Assembly (NCBI GenBank): GCA_003542015.1 | Contig: DPLL01000377.1 | Coordinates: 15,687 to 27,302 of the forward strand | From: Microcoleaceae cyanobacterium UBA9251 | GTDB taxonomy: Bacteria; Cyanobacteriota; Cyanobacteriia; Cyanobacteriales; Microcoleaceae | Direction: 5' to 3' | DNA: 11,616 bases | Shown here: one piece after another, positions 5,214 to 11,560 of the stretch | How the letters are laid out: every line of letters begins with the position of its first letter | How positions within the stretch are numbered: the stretch's first letter is position 1 | Program-made: the position numbers and the translations under genes | Notes under the pieces: generated by a model | Databases searched by the model: none | What the model saw: the letters and a program-made list of their open reading frames with translations, nothing else | What the model was told of the DNA's origin: nothing

Positions 5214-6182
5214 GTGTTTATCACCGCACCTTCTCCAAACCTGACCCAAACCAGACTGCCCGACGACTTGTTTGCAGCCATTAACGCCCTCAAACAAGAG
5301 TTGAACGCCGTCATTCTCGCCCACTATTACCAAGACTCCGACATTCAAGACATCGCCGACTTCATTGGTGATTCCCTCGAACTGGCCCGCAAAGCCGCCA
5401 ACACCGACGCCGATGTCATAGTTTTTGCCGGAGTTCATTTTATGGCGGAAACAGCCAAAATCCTGAATCCCGACAAATTAGTATTGTTACCAGACTTGAA
5501 TGCAGGTTGCTCCCTCGCCGACAGTTGTCCTCCCGAAGCCTTTGCAGCTTTTAAAGCCTCGCGACCAGGACATTTAGTAATTTCCTACATTAATTGTACC
5601 GCCGCAATTAAAGCAATGAGCGACATTATTTGCACCAGTTCCAACGCCGCCAAAATAGTCAGCCAAATTCCTGAAGATCAGCCGATAATTTTTGGGCCAG
5701 ATCGCAATCTTGGTCGCTACGTTATGGAACAAACCGGCAGAAAAATGGAAATTTGGCAAGGAGCTTGCATTGTCCACGAAAACTTCTCAGAAAAAAAGAT
5801 CGTCCAGCTAAAAATAGAAAATCCAGAAGCCGAAATAATTGCCCACCCAGAATGCGAACCTCCCGTACTTCGCCACGCCAATTACATCGGCTCCACCACT
5901 GCTTTGCTGAAATACTCTCAAGCTAGTTCCAGCCAAGTTTTTATTGTAGCGACTGAGCCGGGAATCATTCACCAAATGCAAAAACAAGCTCCTGAAAAAC
6001 GTTTTATTCCCGCTCCGGCCACTAATAATAATTGTGCTTGCAACGAATGCCCGCACATGAGGTTAAATACTCTAGAAAAGTTATATCTGGCGATGAAAAA
6101 TCGGACTCCAGAAATTACCATGCCTCAAGATATGCAAATAGCAGCTTTAAAGCCAATCCAGCGAATGTTAGAAATGAGTTAA
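5214..6182 (+). CDS. nadA: Quinolinate synthase NadA
   Basis: A 322-residue cytosolic iron-sulfur enzyme that condenses iminoaspartate (made by NadB) with dihydroxyacetone phosphate to quinolinate in de novo NAD synthesis. Recognised by ILAHYYQDSDIQDIADFIGDS (about 34-54), VIVFAGVHFMAETAKILNP (68-86), and GCSLADSC with cluster ligand Cys99. Further on are GPDRNLGRYV (161-170), WQGACIVHE with Cys185, HPECEPPV (211-218) and CACNECP near the C-terminus with Cys279 as the third [4Fe-4S] ligand. The length is typical for the short bacterial form. The start is GTG at 5214: the first conserved block begins near residue 30 and there is no in-frame ATG before it. No obvious Shine-Dalgarno precedes it. 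nadB is not in the window; the gene appears to be transcribed on its own, and a heptamer repeat directly follows the stop. Confidence 0.97.
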   Translation: MFITAPSPNLTQTRLPDDLFAAINALKQELNAVILAHYYQDSDIQDIADFIGDSLELARKAANTDADVIVFAGVHFMAETAKILNPDKLVLLPDLNAGCSLADSCPPEAFAAFKASRPGHLVISYINCTAAIKAMSDIICTSSNAAKIVSQIPEDQPIIFGPDRNLGRYVMEQTGRKMEIWQGACIVHENFSEKKIVQLKIENPEAEIIAHPECEPPVLRHANYIGSTTALLKYSQASSSQVFIVATEPGIIHQMQKQAPEKRFIPAPATNNNCACNECPHMRLNTLEKLYLAMKNRTPEITMPQDMQIAALKPIQRMLEMS

Positions 6183-6183
6183 C

Positions 6184-6225
6184 TGTTGACGGTTGACGGT
6201 TGACGGTTGACTGTTGACTGTTGAC
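6184..6225. repeat. Heptanucleotide tandem repeat (KGTTGAC)6
   Basis: Six head-to-tail heptamers, TGTTGAC or GGTTGAC, begin one base after the nadA stop, followed by CGTCAA, which is complementary to part of a unit. It is of the same class as the ATTTTAG array upstream of nadA but with a different unit. The trailing CGTCAA can fold back on TTGACG units and might form a weak hairpin at the end of the nadA message. Confidence 0.9.
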
Positions 6226-6296
6226 CGTCAAGTAAATCCACCTAATTAAACCTCAGATACAGATGGCTCAAAAGCTTGCTATATGAGCATTCTTCC

Positions 6297-6324
6297 GACT
6301 TCCATTTCTCGACTTCCATTTCTC
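6297..6324. repeat. Perfect 14-bp tandem duplication
   Basis: GACTTCCATTTCTC occurs twice in direct succession (6297-6310 and 6311-6324) in the 226-bp gap between nadA and the next gene. No promoter or gene is apparent in the rest of the gap. Confidence 0.85.
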
Positions 6325-6408
6325 TTCTACTTAATAATCAATCCATGCTAGGGTTGGTTGGGCGCAGCGATTAAATTAAGTCATTCCTTTAAACATCAGG
6401 GACGATCA

Positions 6409-7026
6409 ATGATTTCAGAAAAACTAATTATTTTCACTCGCTATCCAGCACCGGGAAAAGCCAAAACTAGACTAATTCCCGTACTCGGAAAAGAAGGAGC
6501 AGCCAACCTTCACCGCCTGATGACTCAACGGACGATCGCCCGCGCCCTATCTCTCCAAAACTCCCGCCAATTATCCGTAGAAATTCACTACACAGGCAGC
6601 AGCCAGCAACTCATGCAAGACTGGTTGGGAACCGATCTTCTTTATCATCAACAGTCAGACGGAGATTTGGGCGCAAGAATGCTCGCAGCCTTTCAAAAAT
6701 CTTTTAATTTGGGTATTGACAAAGTAGCAATTATCGGCACAGATTGCCCGAATTTGAAAGAACAGATTATTGCCAAAGCTTTTGACGAGCTCAGTGAGAA
6801 AGATGTAGTTTTGGGCCCGGCCAAAGATGGAGGTTATTATCTAATTGGTCTGGGTAGCATGATACCGGAATTGTTCGACGGGATTAACTGGGGAACCAGT
6901 GAAGTATTTGCTGATACGCTGGCGATCGCCCAAAAGCTAGGCCTACATCTTGCCAATCTTCCCACTCTTGCAGATATCGATCGACCAGAGGATCTGCTCG
7001 GTTTAGATATCAATATATTGCCATAA
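6409..7026 (+). CDS. TIGR04282-like glycosyltransferase (arsenosugar biosynthesis-associated)
   Basis: A 205-residue GT-A-fold, nucleotidyltransferase-like protein of the DUF2064 group. Motifs: FTRYPAPGKAKTRLIPVLG (9-27), the nucleotide-binding signature; GDLGAR (85-90); GTDCPNL (110-116), with the metal-binding Asp; GPAKDGGYYLIGL (136-148); WGTS (161-164); DIDRPEDL near the end. In bacteria this family occurs with TIGR04283 transferases, ArsM methyltransferase and a radical SAM protein, and is annotated as part of arsenosugar synthesis; its exact reaction is not settled here. ATG 6409 is preferred over the upstream in-frame TTG at 6358 because AGGGA (6398-6402) lies at a good distance and the conserved sequence starts directly after. 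Its usual partner follows 317 bp downstream under its own promoter; ArsM and ArsS genes are not in the window. Confidence 0.9.
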   Translation: MISEKLIIFTRYPAPGKAKTRLIPVLGKEGAANLHRLMTQRTIARALSLQNSRQLSVEIHYTGSSQQLMQDWLGTDLLYHQQSDGDLGARMLAAFQKSFNLGIDKVAIIGTDCPNLKEQIIAKAFDELSEKDVVLGPAKDGGYYLIGLGSMIPELFDGINWGTSEVFADTLAIAQKLGLHLANLPTLADIDRPEDLLGLDINILP

Positions 7027-7089
7027 TTAAAAGTATATGTAAATCTAAAAATACATTAAAAATAATCATCATTTCTATAAAAAAAACCC

Positions 7090-7118
7090 TTGACTATAAA
7101 ACCGCAAGGTCATAATAT
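7090..7118 (+). promoter_or_regulatory. Strong sigma-70-type promoter upstream of the TIGR04283 gene
   Basis: TTGACT (7090-7095) and TAATAT (7113-7118) are separated by exactly 17 bases, a near-consensus promoter. An inverted repeat CCTTG (7088-7092)/CAAGG (7105-7109) overlaps the -35 and spacer and could be an operator, though this is speculative. Transcription would start near 7125, leaving a leader of about 220 bases before the ATG at 7344. Confidence 0.65.
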
Positions 7119-7130
7119 AGTAAATGTATT

Positions 7131-7194
7131 TGTCTAACCAAATGCTGACTATCAGTAGTGGTTAGACAGCGCTTGAGAGAATTCTCTCAGGCGC
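7131..7194 (+). promoter_or_regulatory. Two adjacent perfect or near-perfect hairpins in the leader
   Basis: Hairpin 1: TGTCTAACCA (7131-7140) pairs with TGGTTAGACA (7159-7168), ten perfect pairs, with a nested CTGA/TCAG stem (7145-7148/7152-7155). Hairpin 2 follows with no gap: GCGCTTGAGAGAA (7169-7181) against TTCTCTCAGGCGC (7182-7194), a palindrome with one G-U pair. They begin a few bases after the predicted transcription start. No T tract follows, so they are not a simple terminator. They could be a structured 5' leader, a protein-binding palindrome pair, or a small mobile repeat. I do not recognise a known riboswitch. Confidence 0.6.
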
Positions 7195-7319
7195 GAGAAA
7201 AAGCAAGTATAGCAGAAGGAAGTTCGGCAACGGATTTTGTAACGCATTTAATGGATGTCAGGAAGAAGGAAGAGGTAATTCCAGGCAAGGGTTTCAGCTT
7301 AAGCTTTGTACAAAACTGA
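7158..7319 (+). CDS. Possible small hidden reading frame, unknown
   Basis: From a possible GTG at 7158 to TGA 7317-7319 this frame encodes 53 residues: VVRQRLREFSQAREKAS, then IAEGSSATDFVTHLMDVRKK, then EEVIPGKGFSLSFVQN. The composition (amphipathic, helix-like, few rare residues) looks like protein, unlike the other frames. However, there is no ribosome binding site at GTG 7158, TTG 7173 or ATG 7251, and it overlaps hairpin 2. An ATG at 7142 (MLTIS) is one base out of frame with it, so this may be a frameshifted remnant. It ends 24 bases before the TIGR04283 gene and lies in the same frame, but several stops intervene. Unrecognised. Confidence 0.3.
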   Translation: MVRQRLREFSQAREKASIAEGSSATDFVTHLMDVRKKEEVIPGKGFSLSFVQN

Positions 7320-7343
7320 CTCTAACGGTGTTCTTGATTTTGT

Positions 7344-8057
7344 ATGCCAGAAGCTCCGAATCTCAAAATTTCCATTATCATTCCAGCATTAAACGAAGCT
7401 CCTACGATCGCCCAAGTCATCTCCACCGCCCGAAATGCCAAAAATGTCGAAATCATTGTCGCCGATGGCGGCAGCAGTGACGGTACTGTTGAAATAGCAA
7501 AATATGAGGCCGATCGAGTTTTCTCCACCACTCCAGGCCGGGCTACCCAAATGAACGCAGGTGCTGCCGCATCAACTGGAGACATCCTGCTGTTTCTCCA
7601 CGCAGACACTCATTTGCCCCACGGCTATGACACTCGCGCCCGTCAAGCACTAGCGAACCCGTCCATAGTAGCGGGTGCTTTTGAACTCAAGATTGACGCC
7701 CCTTTACTGATCCTGCGACTGATTGAAAAAGGGGTAAACTGCCGATCGCACTTTCTGCAAATGCCCTACGGGGATCAAGCCATTTTCCTCAAAACAGCTA
7801 CTTTTAACCACATTGGCGGCTTTCCCGACTGGCCCGTCATGGAAGACTTTGATTTGGTGCGCCGATTGAAAAAACAAGGCCGCATCGAAATATTGCGCCC
7901 AGCAGTGCTGACATCAGCCCGCCGCTGGCAACAGGTTGGGGTACTGAAAACCACGGTCATCAATCAAATAGTAATTATTGCTTATTTTCTGGGAGTATCG
8001 CCCGATCGCCTTGAGGAATGGTATAGAGGAAAAAGGAAAAATTCTTCTAAAAACTAA
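7344..8057 (+). CDS. TIGR04283-like glycosyltransferase (arsenosugar biosynthesis-associated)
   Basis: A 237-residue GT2-family, GT-A-fold glycosyltransferase. Motifs: IIIPALNEA (11-19), the N-terminal nucleotide-binding strand; IIVADGGSSDGT (37-48); GRATQMNAGAAASTGDILLF (65-84); HADTHLP (86-92), equivalent to the DXD metal motif; PYGDQAIFLK (141-150); and GGFPDWPVMEDFDLVRRLKK (158-177), with the ED acceptor-site acidic pair. RRW (193-195) and a hydrophobic stretch (206-217) follow, and the latter may associate with the membrane. This pattern is the TIGR04283 family, normally found next to TIGR04282 as here. ATG 7344 is chosen because the fold begins at residue 8; the ribosome binding site is poor. 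An AT-rich perfect palindrome (AGAAAAGT/ACTTTTCT, 8058-8075) starts immediately after the stop and may weakly terminate. Confidence 0.9.
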   Translation: MPEAPNLKISIIIPALNEAPTIAQVISTARNAKNVEIIVADGGSSDGTVEIAKYEADRVFSTTPGRATQMNAGAAASTGDILLFLHADTHLPHGYDTRARQALANPSIVAGAFELKIDAPLLILRLIEKGVNCRSHFLQMPYGDQAIFLKTATFNHIGGFPDWPVMEDFDLVRRLKKQGRIEILRPAVLTSARRWQQVGVLKTTVINQIVIIAYFLGVSPDRLEEWYRGKRKNSSKN

Positions 8058-8083
8058 AGAAAAGTAAACTTTTCTGAAGCTGG

Positions 8084-8099
8084 CTGTCAATTATGTAAA
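8084..8099 (-). promoter_or_regulatory. Possible HLR1-like RpaB site upstream of psaL
   Basis: On the minus strand TTTACATA (8099-8092) fits the HLR1 half-site consensus KTTACAWW fully, followed by TTGACAGC as a weak second half. The response regulator RpaB uses such sites to control photosystem I genes with light. It lies just upstream of a possible -10 TAAAAT (8119-8124), the position expected for activation. The second half-site is poor, so the call is tentative. Confidence 0.3.
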
Positions 8100-8171
8100 T
8101 AGGCTACACGTCCCTGCGTAAAATATGACTTGAACGCCTCAACTTTCTTTGATACCGAGGAGAAACTAAAT

Positions 8172-8678
8172 ATGGCCGACTCCAGAAATGCAGAACTTAT
8201 TCAACCCTTTAACGGCGACCCCTTCACGGGTCATCTAGCAACTCCCATTAGTGCTTCTGATTTTACCAAAGCATTCATTGGCAACTTGCCAGCCTACCGT
8301 AAAGGACTCTCCCCCCTAGTTCGGGGCCTAGAAATCGGCTTGGCACACGGTTATTTCCTTGTCGGCCCAGAAATCATCCTCGGACCACTGCGGGACTATC
8401 CAGAAGCTGCTAATCTTGGTGGACTAATTACAGCCATCGCCTTAGTTCTAATCGGCACATTAGGTATGTCTGCTTACGGTCTGGTATCTTTCCAAGAGAA
8501 CAGCACCTACGCCAGCGCCAATCCAATGACTCCCGAAGCCCTGAAAACCGGTGAAGGCTGGAGCCAACTCACCGCTGGTTTCTTCGTTGGTGGAATGGGT
8601 GGTGTCTTTGCTGCCTATTTCTTACTTGAAAACTTTAATGTCGTCGATGCCATCTTCCGGGGCTTAGTCAATAATTAG
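8172..8678 (+). CDS. psaL: Photosystem I reaction centre subunit XI, PsaL
   Basis: A 168-residue thylakoid membrane protein. PsaL sits at the centre of the photosystem I trimer and binds chlorophyll and carotenoid, holding monomers together. Visible: N-terminal DPFTGHLATPISASDFTKAF, the conserved stromal region; LSPLVRGLEIGLAHGYFLVG (first membrane helix region); GPLRDYPEAANLGGLITAIA leading into the second helix (about 82-107); and WSQLTAGFFVGGMGGVFAAY starting the third, near the C-terminus. Length is normal. The start ATG 8172 is supported by GAGGAG (8157-8162). psaI follows after 57 bp on the same strand, a known cyanobacterial pairing in organisms with trimeric photosystem I, and the two are probably cotranscribed. 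Confidence 0.98.
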   Translation: MADSRNAELIQPFNGDPFTGHLATPISASDFTKAFIGNLPAYRKGLSPLVRGLEIGLAHGYFLVGPEIILGPLRDYPEAANLGGLITAIALVLIGTLGMSAYGLVSFQENSTYASANPMTPEALKTGEGWSQLTAGFFVGGMGGVFAAYFLLENFNVVDAIFRGLVNN

Positions 8679-8735
8679 ACCGCACTCCGAAATATCTCTG
8701 TTGCAACACACTAACTTTAGCTGGGAGAATTTGAT

Positions 8736-8852
8736 ATGACCGGTTCATACGCTGCTTCTTTTTTGCCTTGGATCTTGATTCCGCTAGTTACCTGGGTAAT
8801 GCCAGTTGTGGTAATGGGTTTGTTGTTTGTCCATATTGAAAGCGACGCCTAA
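8736..8852 (+). CDS. psaI: Photosystem I subunit VIII, PsaI
   Basis: A 38-residue single-helix thylakoid protein that packs against PsaL and helps stabilise the trimer interface. The sequence MTGSYAASFLPWILIPLVTW continues VMPVVVMGLLFVHIESDA, with one membrane helix (about 11-32) and the typical family ending. A good ribosome binding site, GGGAG (8723-8727), precedes the ATG. It lies 57 bp after psaL and should share its message. Confidence 0.96.
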   Translation: MTGSYAASFLPWILIPLVTWVMPVVVMGLLFVHIESDA

Positions 8853-9050
8853 TCTTTACCAACCAAGGAAGACAGAAGTTGGATGGTTGACGAATAATTG
8901 GTCTGAAGCCTCTAGATAAATCTAGCGAGAATCAGCGAAAATTGTTTTGAGATTGCTGGTAGCCAGAAAACTTGATTTCTTGACCCGAATTCCCAGAATT
9001 GATCGGTGAACTAATTCTTCCGTCTTCTTCCTTCTCAACTCGACCTTGCC

Positions 9051-9084
9051 AAAAAACCTCTGCCGTGCAGGCAGAGGTTTTTTT
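9051..9084. terminator. Strong intrinsic terminator after psaI
   Basis: A perfect 14-base-pair stem, AAAAAACCTCTGCC (9051-9064) with GGCAGAGGTTTTTT (9070-9083), loop GTGCA, ends in a run of seven Ts. The A tract on the other side makes it potentially bidirectional. It separates the psaLI transcript from the lipoprotein gene. The 198 bases between psaI and the hairpin hold no recognisable gene. Confidence 0.85.
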
Positions 9085-9175
9085 GCAATTGAGACAAATC
9101 ATCCCATCGGAGAGGACAAATTGCCAAATCCTAAGCGATAATTACGATCGTCCACCCCCTCATCCAGAGACAGCG

Positions 9176-9727
9176 ATGAAATTACCCCTCGCGCGCAGAA
9201 TCCTAGCTCCATTCCTGATCTCGGTACTGCTGCTCGTCACCGCTTGCGGTCAAACTCAGGCCCCATCTCGCTGGGACAAAGCCCAGCAGGAAAGCACCCA
9301 AAAATCTCCAGCAAAGCAGACAACGGCTGATCAATCCACTGCTCAAAATCAAAACCTGCCCAAGAAGGCCGTCGCAGGTGACAAATTAAATAAATACTTC
9401 CCGTCGTCAGACGACGGATTCGATCGCGTCTTCGCTCAAGAAAAGTCAGGTTTTGCTGAAGCTAAGTTGAACAAAGGCGGTAAAAATGTCGCGATGCTGT
9501 CCATCAACGACATCGCCGGCAACCCATCGGCTGGGGCAAAATTTCAGCAAAGTACCAAGCAAATTGGTGGCTATCCCGCTGTTACCCAAGGTGCTAATAT
9601 CACTGCGGTCCTCGTGGCCAATCGCTACCAGGTGAAAGTTCAATCCCGCGATGCTTCTTTTTCAGCTAGCGATCGCGAAGATTGGCTGACAAAATTTAAC
9701 CTCAGCGGCCTTGCTGGCGTCAAATAG
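9176..9727 (+). CDS. Lipoprotein of unknown function
   Basis: A 183-residue secreted lipoprotein. Residues 1-24 form a signal peptide: basic KLPLARR, a hydrophobic core (ILAPFLISVLLLV), and the lipobox VTAC, with Cys24 as the lipidated residue. Then comes a low-complexity Gln/Lys/Ser/Thr linker (about 27-62), followed by a small globular domain (KLNKYFPSSDDGFDRVFAQE through the C-terminus) without catalytic motifs I can name. ATG 9176 is chosen because it begins the signal peptide. The frame is open further upstream to 8999 but would read through the psaI terminator. The Shine-Dalgarno is weak. It appears to belong to a cyanobacterial family of unknown role; the product would be anchored at a periplasm-facing membrane surface. 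Confidence 0.8.
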   Translation: MKLPLARRILAPFLISVLLLVTACGQTQAPSRWDKAQQESTQKSPAKQTTADQSTAQNQNLPKKAVAGDKLNKYFPSSDDGFDRVFAQEKSGFAEAKLNKGGKNVAMLSINDIAGNPSAGAKFQQSTKQIGGYPAVTQGANITAVLVANRYQVKVQSRDASFSASDREDWLTKFNLSGLAGVK

Positions 9728-9802
9728 CAATACCTCTGGTCATAGTCCGCGCCCGACTTCAGTCTGACTCTATTGGCACAAAATCTTTACCCAGACTGTG
9801 AG

Positions 9803-9824
9803 ACTTTTGCCATCTGCCAAAAGT
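9803..9824. other. Hairpin between the lipoprotein gene and the next gene
   Basis: ACTTTTG (9803-9809) pairs perfectly with CAAAAGT (9818-9824) around eight bases. There is no T tract, so terminator function is doubtful. It lies 26 bases upstream of the AAGGAG of the next gene and could influence translation initiation. Confidence 0.4.
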
Positions 9825-9862
9825 GATACCTTTGAGTCCTGTTAAACCATAAGGAGTTTTTT

Positions 9863-10750
9863 GTGAGCAAAACTGTCTTTCAATTAGTCGATGAATTGCC
9901 TACAGACAACCTCACTGTCAAAGCTCTACGAGCTCTTGACTTTGTGGTTCCCGGTCAGTGGGACAATTTAGTTGGGTTTGAAAATACAATTCGCACGGTA
10001 ACAGGCGAAACAGATGAAGAACTGATCCAGCAAATCGGCGATCGGGCGATCTACCTCTACAACGATAAATCTCAAGGCTACCAGCGCGCTCTCTGGCTCT
10101 ATCAAACCATCGACAGTACCGACAAGGCTCTAGGTGCTGCTGCTCTGGCGAACAAAGTCTCGGAAAAAGTGCCGTTGTTGGGTTTCCTTGGCAATCTCAC
10201 CCCTAAGCCGGAAAAAGCTCAAACGATCGACCTTTCTTTGAAGTTAGTAGTTGAGTTACTAGCTTTTTGCCAAATAAACGGCATTCCGGGCGACAGCATC
10301 GGCGATTTTGCTGGCGCATTGGCAGACTACGGCGGCGAATCCCTGATGCGGATGGCTGCTTTGGTTTGCTTTGATGGTTTGATTCCCCTGGGCCCAGACT
10401 TTATCATGGCAACTCAGTCTTGGATAAACAAGCTTTCCCCAAGCGATTTGCAACAGAATCCGTCGTTTCAGTCGATCGGTAGCATGATTCCTGGCGGCAA
10501 TCCTGCGGGCCAATTGGGCTTTATCGGCGACAGCTTTAGCTCGGTTTCTGGCTGGATGAGCTCTTTTGTGAGCGATCGAGGTTTGACTCCCCAAAACGTG
10601 ATGGGCAACTTGCAAAACTTTATCGAAGTTTCTGCTGATAAGGTGGACTATGTTGGAGCATTCCTCGACGTAAGTACCAACTACTACGAACACACCGGTG
10701 TTCAAACTTTGGCCCGCCGTTTGATTGAACGAGCTGTCGCTGAGATTTAG
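9863..10750 (+). CDS. Conserved-looking cytosolic protein of unknown function
   Basis: This encodes 295 residues, starting at GTG 9863 with an excellent ribosome binding site (AAGGAG, 9851-9856, six bases away). No signal peptide or membrane helix is evident. The first 90 residues (VFQLVDELPTDNLTVKALRA and RTVTGETDEELIQQIGDRAI) and the middle part look helical; residues about 198-235 are Gly/Ser/Pro-rich (SIGSMIPGGNPAGQLGFIGD), and the C-terminus (YYEHTGVQTLARRLIERAVA) is again helical. I do not recognise a catalytic motif or a named family. Codon use matches the neighbours, and the position beside other cyanobacterial genes argues for a native gene. It is separated from the next gene by a 170-bp repeat-rich gap, so they may not be one operon. 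Confidence 0.8.
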   Translation: MSKTVFQLVDELPTDNLTVKALRALDFVVPGQWDNLVGFENTIRTVTGETDEELIQQIGDRAIYLYNDKSQGYQRALWLYQTIDSTDKALGAAALANKVSEKVPLLGFLGNLTPKPEKAQTIDLSLKLVVELLAFCQINGIPGDSIGDFAGALADYGGESLMRMAALVCFDGLIPLGPDFIMATQSWINKLSPSDLQQNPSFQSIGSMIPGGNPAGQLGFIGDSFSSVSGWMSSFVSDRGLTPQNVMGNLQNFIEVSADKVDYVGAFLDVSTNYYEHTGVQTLARRLIERAVAEI

Positions 10751-10766
10751 AATAATCATAGTCCTC

Positions 10767-10887
10767 AGTCATTAGTCAGTAGTCATCGGTCATTAGTTAT
10801 TGGTTATTAGTTATTGGTTATTAGAAACAACAACTAAAACTAACAACCAACAAATAACAACCAACAAATAACTACTGACTCCTGACT
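10767..10887. repeat. Degenerate tandem repeats arranged as a large imperfect inverted repeat
   Basis: Left arm AGTCATTAGTCAGTAGTCA (10767-10785) matches the reverse complement of 10869-10887 at 16 of 19 positions. Between them, the left half carries the direct repeat TTATTGGTTATTAG twice (10797-10824) and the right half AACAACCAACAAAT twice, which are roughly complementary to each other. The whole 121 bases could fold into one long stem. Repeats of this GTTATTAGT/GTCATTAGTC type are frequent in filamentous cyanobacteria. Confidence 0.8.
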
Positions 10888-10920
10888 CCTCTACTCATCA
10901 CTTTTTTACAGGAAGCACCA

Positions 10921-11460
10921 ATGGCAGAAGAACCGACAAATCCAGCAGCAGGCGAAGCCGAAATTCCTAGTCTTTCTGCTGAAAACACTCCCAGCACAGA
11001 CAAGCCTGAGCCGGCTGCAAAAAAAGCGGCCGCTAAGGCTGACGGTGACAAGCCCCCAGCTAAAGCTAAAAAGGAAAAAGCTCCTGCTGTTGAAGACAAG
11101 CCGTTTGCAGAATTTATTCAACAAGATTATTTGCCGGCCTTACAAACTGCTTTAACTAAGCAGGGCGTTGAGGATTTAGATGTCAGTTTTGCTAAGCAAA
11201 AAATCCCCGTTGCGGGCATGAGTTCCGCCGGCGATTGTTGGCAAGTAGTGGGCAAATTTCAATCAGGTCAGCGCCAATTTAACTTGTATTTTCCTCAAGA
11301 AAATATTCAAAGTCAAAGAGCTTTTTCTTGCGCTGAAAATAACACCAAAACTAGCACTTTAGAGCCTTTTTTGATAGATGAGCGCAAAATTACCCTAGAT
11401 TTAATGGTGTTTGGCGTCGTCCAGCGGCTTAATGCTCAAAAATGGCTGAATCTTAATTAA
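10921..11460 (+). CDS. DUF2996-like protein
   Basis: A 179-residue soluble protein. Residues 1-58 are a disordered, Ala/Lys/Pro/Glu-rich tail (AENTPSTDKPEPAAKKAAAK). Residues about 60-179 form one compact domain: FAEFIQQDYLPALQTALTKQ, GDCWQVVGKFQSGQRQFNLY, FSCAENNTKTSTLEPFLIDE and a C-terminal helix with FGVVQRLNAQKWLNLN. This domain resembles DUF2996, found in cyanobacteria and of unknown function; the family name is from memory. ATG 10921 is preceded by GGAAG (10911-10915). No membrane segment or signal peptide, so probably cytosolic. The repeat-rich gap upstream contains no clear promoter. Confidence 0.8.
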   Translation: MAEEPTNPAAGEAEIPSLSAENTPSTDKPEPAAKKAAAKADGDKPPAKAKKEKAPAVEDKPFAEFIQQDYLPALQTALTKQGVEDLDVSFAKQKIPVAGMSSAGDCWQVVGKFQSGQRQFNLYFPQENIQSQRAFSCAENNTKTSTLEPFLIDERKITLDLMVFGVVQRLNAQKWLNLN

Positions 11461-11530
11461 CCTGAGTTCGGGATAAGAAGAGGAGGAGCCGTGTAAGCTG
11501 AAATACAGCGTATTCCAGGTTTGTGAATTG

Positions 11531-11560
11531 TAGGGACACGGCAGTGTCCATAGGTGTCAA
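11531..11560. repeat. Dispersed-type palindromic repeat (TAGGGACACGGCAGTGTCC)
   Basis: GGACAC (11534-11539) pairs with GTGTCC (11544-11549) around GGCA, followed by ATAGGTGTCAA. Similar TAGGGACACGGC...GTGTCC units with a trailing AGGTGTCAAC are familiar as interspersed repeats in filamentous cyanobacterial genomes (recalled, not searched). The stretch 11461-11616 otherwise shows no gene. Confidence 0.5.

Noticed and set aside
5088..6225. CRISPR-like arrays around nadA
   Set aside because: The repeats are seven bases long with no spacers; they are simple tandem heptamers, and no cas genes are present.
7120..7343. Known riboswitch or housekeeping RNA (cobalamin, TPP, 6S, SRP) in the leader
   Set aside because: None of the conserved boxes of these RNAs could be found; only two simple hairpins are evident.
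8999..9175. N-terminal extension of the lipoprotein
   Set aside because: It would read through the intrinsic terminator at 9051-9084 and bury the signal peptide that begins at 9176.
10259..10759. 166-codon minus-strand open frame
   Set aside because: It lies entirely antisense to the 295-residue gene with its strong ribosome binding site; no recognisable features.
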